The position numbers and the translations under genes are program-made. The notes under the pieces were generated by a model, which searched no databases, had not been told where the DNA came from, and saw only the letters and a program-made list of their open reading frames with translations. From an uncultured Candidatus Poseidoniales archaeon (GTDB lineage Archaea > Thermoplasmatota > Poseidoniia > Poseidoniales > Poseidoniaceae), in the NCBI GenBank assembly GCA_905182715.1, contig CAJJCP010000024.1, positions 1 to 38,244 on the forward strand: a stretch of 38,244 nucleotides of DNA, written 5' to 3'. Shown piece after piece: positions 36,062 to 38,244 of the stretch (positions within the stretch are counted from its first letter, which is position 1; every line of letters begins with the position of its first letter).

Positions 36062-36994
36062 ATGACTGAAACTATAGTAATCGCTGAAATCGTCAAGGGT
36101 GCAATCCATCCTACAACTGCTGAACTCATCACTGCGGCCCTCGCACTCGGATCCCAACCTGTTGTTGTTGTCCCGTGCACAGACGCAAGTGTTGCAGATG
36201 GTGCCTCCCAACTTTCCGGTGCTGCACGTATTCTTGCTGCCAAGTCTGATGTCTTCTCAAACTATGATGCTGCAGGATGGGCATCTGCCCTTGATGCAGT
36301 AGCACCTGCAGGTATCATCATCACCTCAGCCTCTCCACAATCAAAAGATCTCGCTGCCCGATTGGCTGCACGTAGAGGTATTTCGGTCGTACAAGATGTC
36401 GTGAAAATCGAAGGTGGAAACCTGACTTCACCAATTTATTCTGGCAAGGCAATGCAAACTGTATCCATCAGTGGAAATGCAGTTGTCACAGTTCGCCCGA
36501 ATGTCTTTGCAGCAGCAGCCAGCGATGGTTCAGCCGACGTATCAGTTGTCGACACGACTGGAAACGTCGCTACTGCGGTTCAAGAGTTCATGGCTCGTGC
36601 TTCAACTCGACTTGATGTGGCAGAAGCAAACATCATCATCTCTGGTGGAAGAGGAATGGGTTCCCCTGCCAATTTCACCCACTTAGAAGCAATTGCAGAT
36701 ACTTTAGGTGCCGCAGTTGGTGCATCACGTGCAGCAGTTGACACATGGGAAGATATTCCTCACTCGATGCAAGTCGGTCAAACTGGAAAAACGGTCAATC
36801 CAAATCTCTACATCGCTGTTGGCATCTCTGGCGCCATACAACACTTAGCGGGAATGCGTTCATCCAAATACATCGTCGCCATCAACAAAGATGCTGATGC
36901 ACCTATATTCCAACATGCAGATTATGGAATTGTTGCGACTTGGGAAGAGGCACTACCTGTTCTTCAATCAACACTTTCAACCATGATGGCGTGA
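36062..36994 (+). CDS. etfA: Electron transfer flavoprotein alpha subunit
   Basis: The FAD-binding partner of EtfB. It has 310 residues from [15 protein letters not shown] (ATG 36062), preceded by GAGGTGAAAG as a possible ribosome-binding site; GTG 36053 is an upstream alternative. The N-terminal domain is followed by the conserved C-terminal FAD domain: [61 protein letters not shown] and [20 protein letters not shown]. Glutaryl-CoA dehydrogenase, encoded ~4 kb away, is a likely donor. The stop abuts the stop of the next, converging gene. Confidence 0.95.
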   Translation: MTETIVIAEIVKGAIHPTTAELITAALALGSQPVVVVPCTDASVADGASQLSGAARILAAKSDVFSNYDAAGWASALDAVAPAGIIITSASPQSKDLAARLAARRGISVVQDVVKIEGGNLTSPIYSGKAMQTVSISGNAVVTVRPNVFAAAASDGSADVSVVDTTGNVATAVQEFMARASTRLDVAEANIIISGGRGMGSPANFTHLEAIADTLGAAVGASRAAVDTWEDIPHSMQVGQTGKTVNPNLYIAVGISGAIQHLAGMRSSKYIVAINKDADAPIFQHADYGIVATWEEALPVLQSTLSTMMA

Positions 36995-37777
36995 TTAGGC
37001 ATATCGCCCACGGCTGTAAACACCAGCGCCAGCATCATCTCCAACAAAGGGGTTCGTCTGCTTTTCGTGACCAATTGTCGTCAATGGTCCGTGACCAGGG
37101 TAGACGATTGTATCAGGCGCTAACGGCCAAAGTTGAGTATGAATTGATTGTGCAAGTACAGTAAAGTCACCACCAGTATCTGGCAGATCGGTACGACCTA
37201 CCGAGCCTGCAAACAATGTATCTCCGACGAACAAATGGTCTGGTCCATCATCAACGATGAGTCGAAGACAACATCCACCGAGCGTATGACCGGGGGTATG
37301 AAGAATTTCAAAGGCAAGTGCGCCAACATCGAGAATTTCACCGGCGACCAAATCCACATCAGCTACAGCAGGCTCAGGGACTTCGAAACCGTACCGTTGG
37401 GCTGAAGAAGGGGCTAATGTTTGCAAATACGTATCATCGGGATGAAGATACCATTGAACGTCATAGCGGTTCAAGAGGTCAGGGATATGTCCACTGTGGT
37501 CAAAGTGAGCATGGGTATTAACCAAGGCCACTACCTTTCGAGTTGGGATGTTTTGTTGAATCCTTTCATTGTCGGTACGAGGTCCATTCGACCAATCCGG
37601 GCCATTACCGGCAAATCCATCAACCCAATCGATAAGACGCTCTGGTTCACCACCACCATCAATGATGACAGTATCGCCCGTGGCTCGGTCTGTAACAATT
37701 GAACAGCGCATCTGTAAAACACCTACGAAGAAGTATTCGACCCACGGTTTACTCACGCCCATGGTAGGGCTAAGCAT
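36995..37777 (-). CDS. Metallo-beta-lactamase-fold hydrolase (glyoxalase II-like)
   Basis: A 260-residue MBL-fold hydrolase. Metal ligands: THAHFDHSGH, HTPGHT, VGDTLFAGSVGRTDL and YPGHGP. The order and the GDTLF...GRTDL block match the hydroxyacylglutathione hydrolase/YcbL group rather than true beta-lactamases or RNases. The substrate is a thioester or similar, unknown here. There is no signal peptide. A second ATG at 37762 (MGVSKPWVEYF) is an equally good start. It is next to, but opposite in direction to, etfA. Confidence 0.9.
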   Translation of the reverse strand: MLSPTMGVSKPWVEYFFVGVLQMRCSIVTDRATGDTVIIDGGGEPERLIDWVDGFAGNGPDWSNGPRTDNERIQQNIPTRKVVALVNTHAHFDHSGHIPDLLNRYDVQWYLHPDDTYLQTLAPSSAQRYGFEVPEPAVADVDLVAGEILDVGALAFEILHTPGHTLGGCCLRLIVDDGPDHLFVGDTLFAGSVGRTDLPDTGGDFTVLAQSIHTQLWPLAPDTIVYPGHGPLTTIGHEKQTNPFVGDDAGAGVYSRGRYA

Positions 37778-37799
37778 CTCCCCTTCAAGAGACTAAGCC

Positions 37800-38244
37800 C
37801 TATTCAATCAGGATATGCAAGGAATCGCTCGACCATTGTCCATCGCGGTCACATATACGTAATTCAAATCGATGGCTTCCGCGTGGAATTCGAACACGAA
37901 CCTTAGCAGAAGAAGCAATTTCCTTACCACTACTCTCAATCCAAGACCATGTTTGAATACGTTGTTGTGGGTCAAAAGAGGTTGAACCATCAAGTGTAAC
38001 GATTGCAGAACCATCATCGTCAGCTTTGAGATGCTGGTCGTCACCAGAAACGGCACGTGGCACAAGGATTTCTCCAATTTCGGTGTTTAACTCCTCGAGA
38101 AGATCTTCTGAAGGTAGAAGTGCCATTTTAGTAATTGCATCATCAAGTTGGGCAAGTAAGTCCTCTGTGTCAATATCAAGTGCTCCATCTTCAGTCACTT
38201 TCTGAGATTCACCAAAGTCGCCTTCTAATGCACTGTGTAATGCT
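37800..38244 (-). CDS. PKD-like domain protein, 5' end outside the window
   Basis: The frame is open to the right window edge, so the start is missing (a GTG at 38198 is possible but internal to the open frame). The visible ~147 residues begin acidic and helical (TEDLLAQLDDAITKM...LLEELNTEIGEI). They end in an Ig/PKD-like fold: VTLDGSTSFDPQQRIQTWSW, VRVRIPRGSHRFELRICDRDGQW, the pattern of PKD domains in surface proteins. No anchor or catalytic motif is visible in this part. It probably precedes the MBL gene on the same strand, 22 bases apart. Confidence 0.7.
   Translation of the reverse strand, partial: ALHSALEGDFGESQKVTEDGALDIDTEDLLAQLDDAITKMALLPSEDLLEELNTEIGEILVPRAVSGDDQHLKADDDGSAIVTLDGSTSFDPQQRIQTWSWIESSGKEIASSAKVRVRIPRGSHRFELRICDRDGQWSSDSLHILIE

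Overview
The window looks like chromosomal DNA of a marine archaeon, most likely Thermoplasmatota/Poseidoniia (Marine Group II). This is inferred from gene content, not from a marker search. Archaeal-type genes include the small DNA primase subunit, tyrosyl-tRNA synthetase, a short (~222 aa) triose-phosphate isomerase and an MCM-type N-terminal domain protein. They sit beside bacterial-style aerobic catabolic genes: P5C dehydrogenase, glutaryl-CoA dehydrogenase, ETF alpha/beta and MsrA. Tandem squalene/phytoene synthases and many exported proteins anchored by C-terminal membrane helices complete the picture. Genes are dense, often overlapping by a few bases.

Layout. 1-1250 (minus strand): an edge-truncated ORF, a SEC-C zinc mini-protein and a calcineurin-like phosphatase. 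1350-1906: tRNA-Ala(GGC) followed by five ~90-96 bp tandem units. Each unit opens with a copy of the tRNA 3' end and can form two hairpins. 1988-7663 is an AT-rich, accessory-looking segment. It holds a membrane protein with poly-Asp microsatellites and a 1509-codon SF1 helicase with a RelE-like N-terminal domain and a long helical tail. 7708-15110: msrA (frameshifted), P5C dehydrogenase, a small membrane protein, a PrsW-like protease (frameshifted), a DUF92 protein and a large exported protein broken by four frameshifts. 15149-22502: a degenerate Cas4/RecB-like protein, tpiA, a sugar nucleotidyltransferase, sucCD, priS and a membrane protein with an AN1-like zinc finger. 22505-26968: a minus-strand pair of an XPB-like SF2 helicase and a zinc-ribbon protein with a 66-bp collagen-like repeat tail. 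27261-29907: two trans-prenyl synthases and a DUF2892 protein. 29992-38244: glutaryl-CoA dehydrogenase, a beta-propeller protein, a small conserved-looking protein, tyrS, an MCM N-terminal-like protein without ATPase, etfBA, a metallo-beta-lactamase-fold hydrolase and an edge-truncated PKD-like protein.

How the genes work together. P5C dehydrogenase (proline/arginine breakdown) and glutaryl-CoA dehydrogenase (lysine/tryptophan breakdown), the latter feeding electrons to ETF, with succinyl-CoA ligase in the TCA cycle, suggest an amino-acid-consuming heterotroph. PriS and the MCM-like protein belong to replication. The prenyl synthases point to squalene/carotenoid synthesis.

Most notable: the tRNA-Ala 3'-end tandem array, whose hairpins keep pairing despite sequence change, and the RelE-SF1 helicase-TPR-like protein next to it. 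Several genes (msrA, the PrsW homologue, the 12.8-15.1 kb gene, probably the start of the helicase and of the 32.5 kb gene) carry frameshifts, nearly all in the same direction. Sequence error must therefore be considered before calling them pseudogenes.
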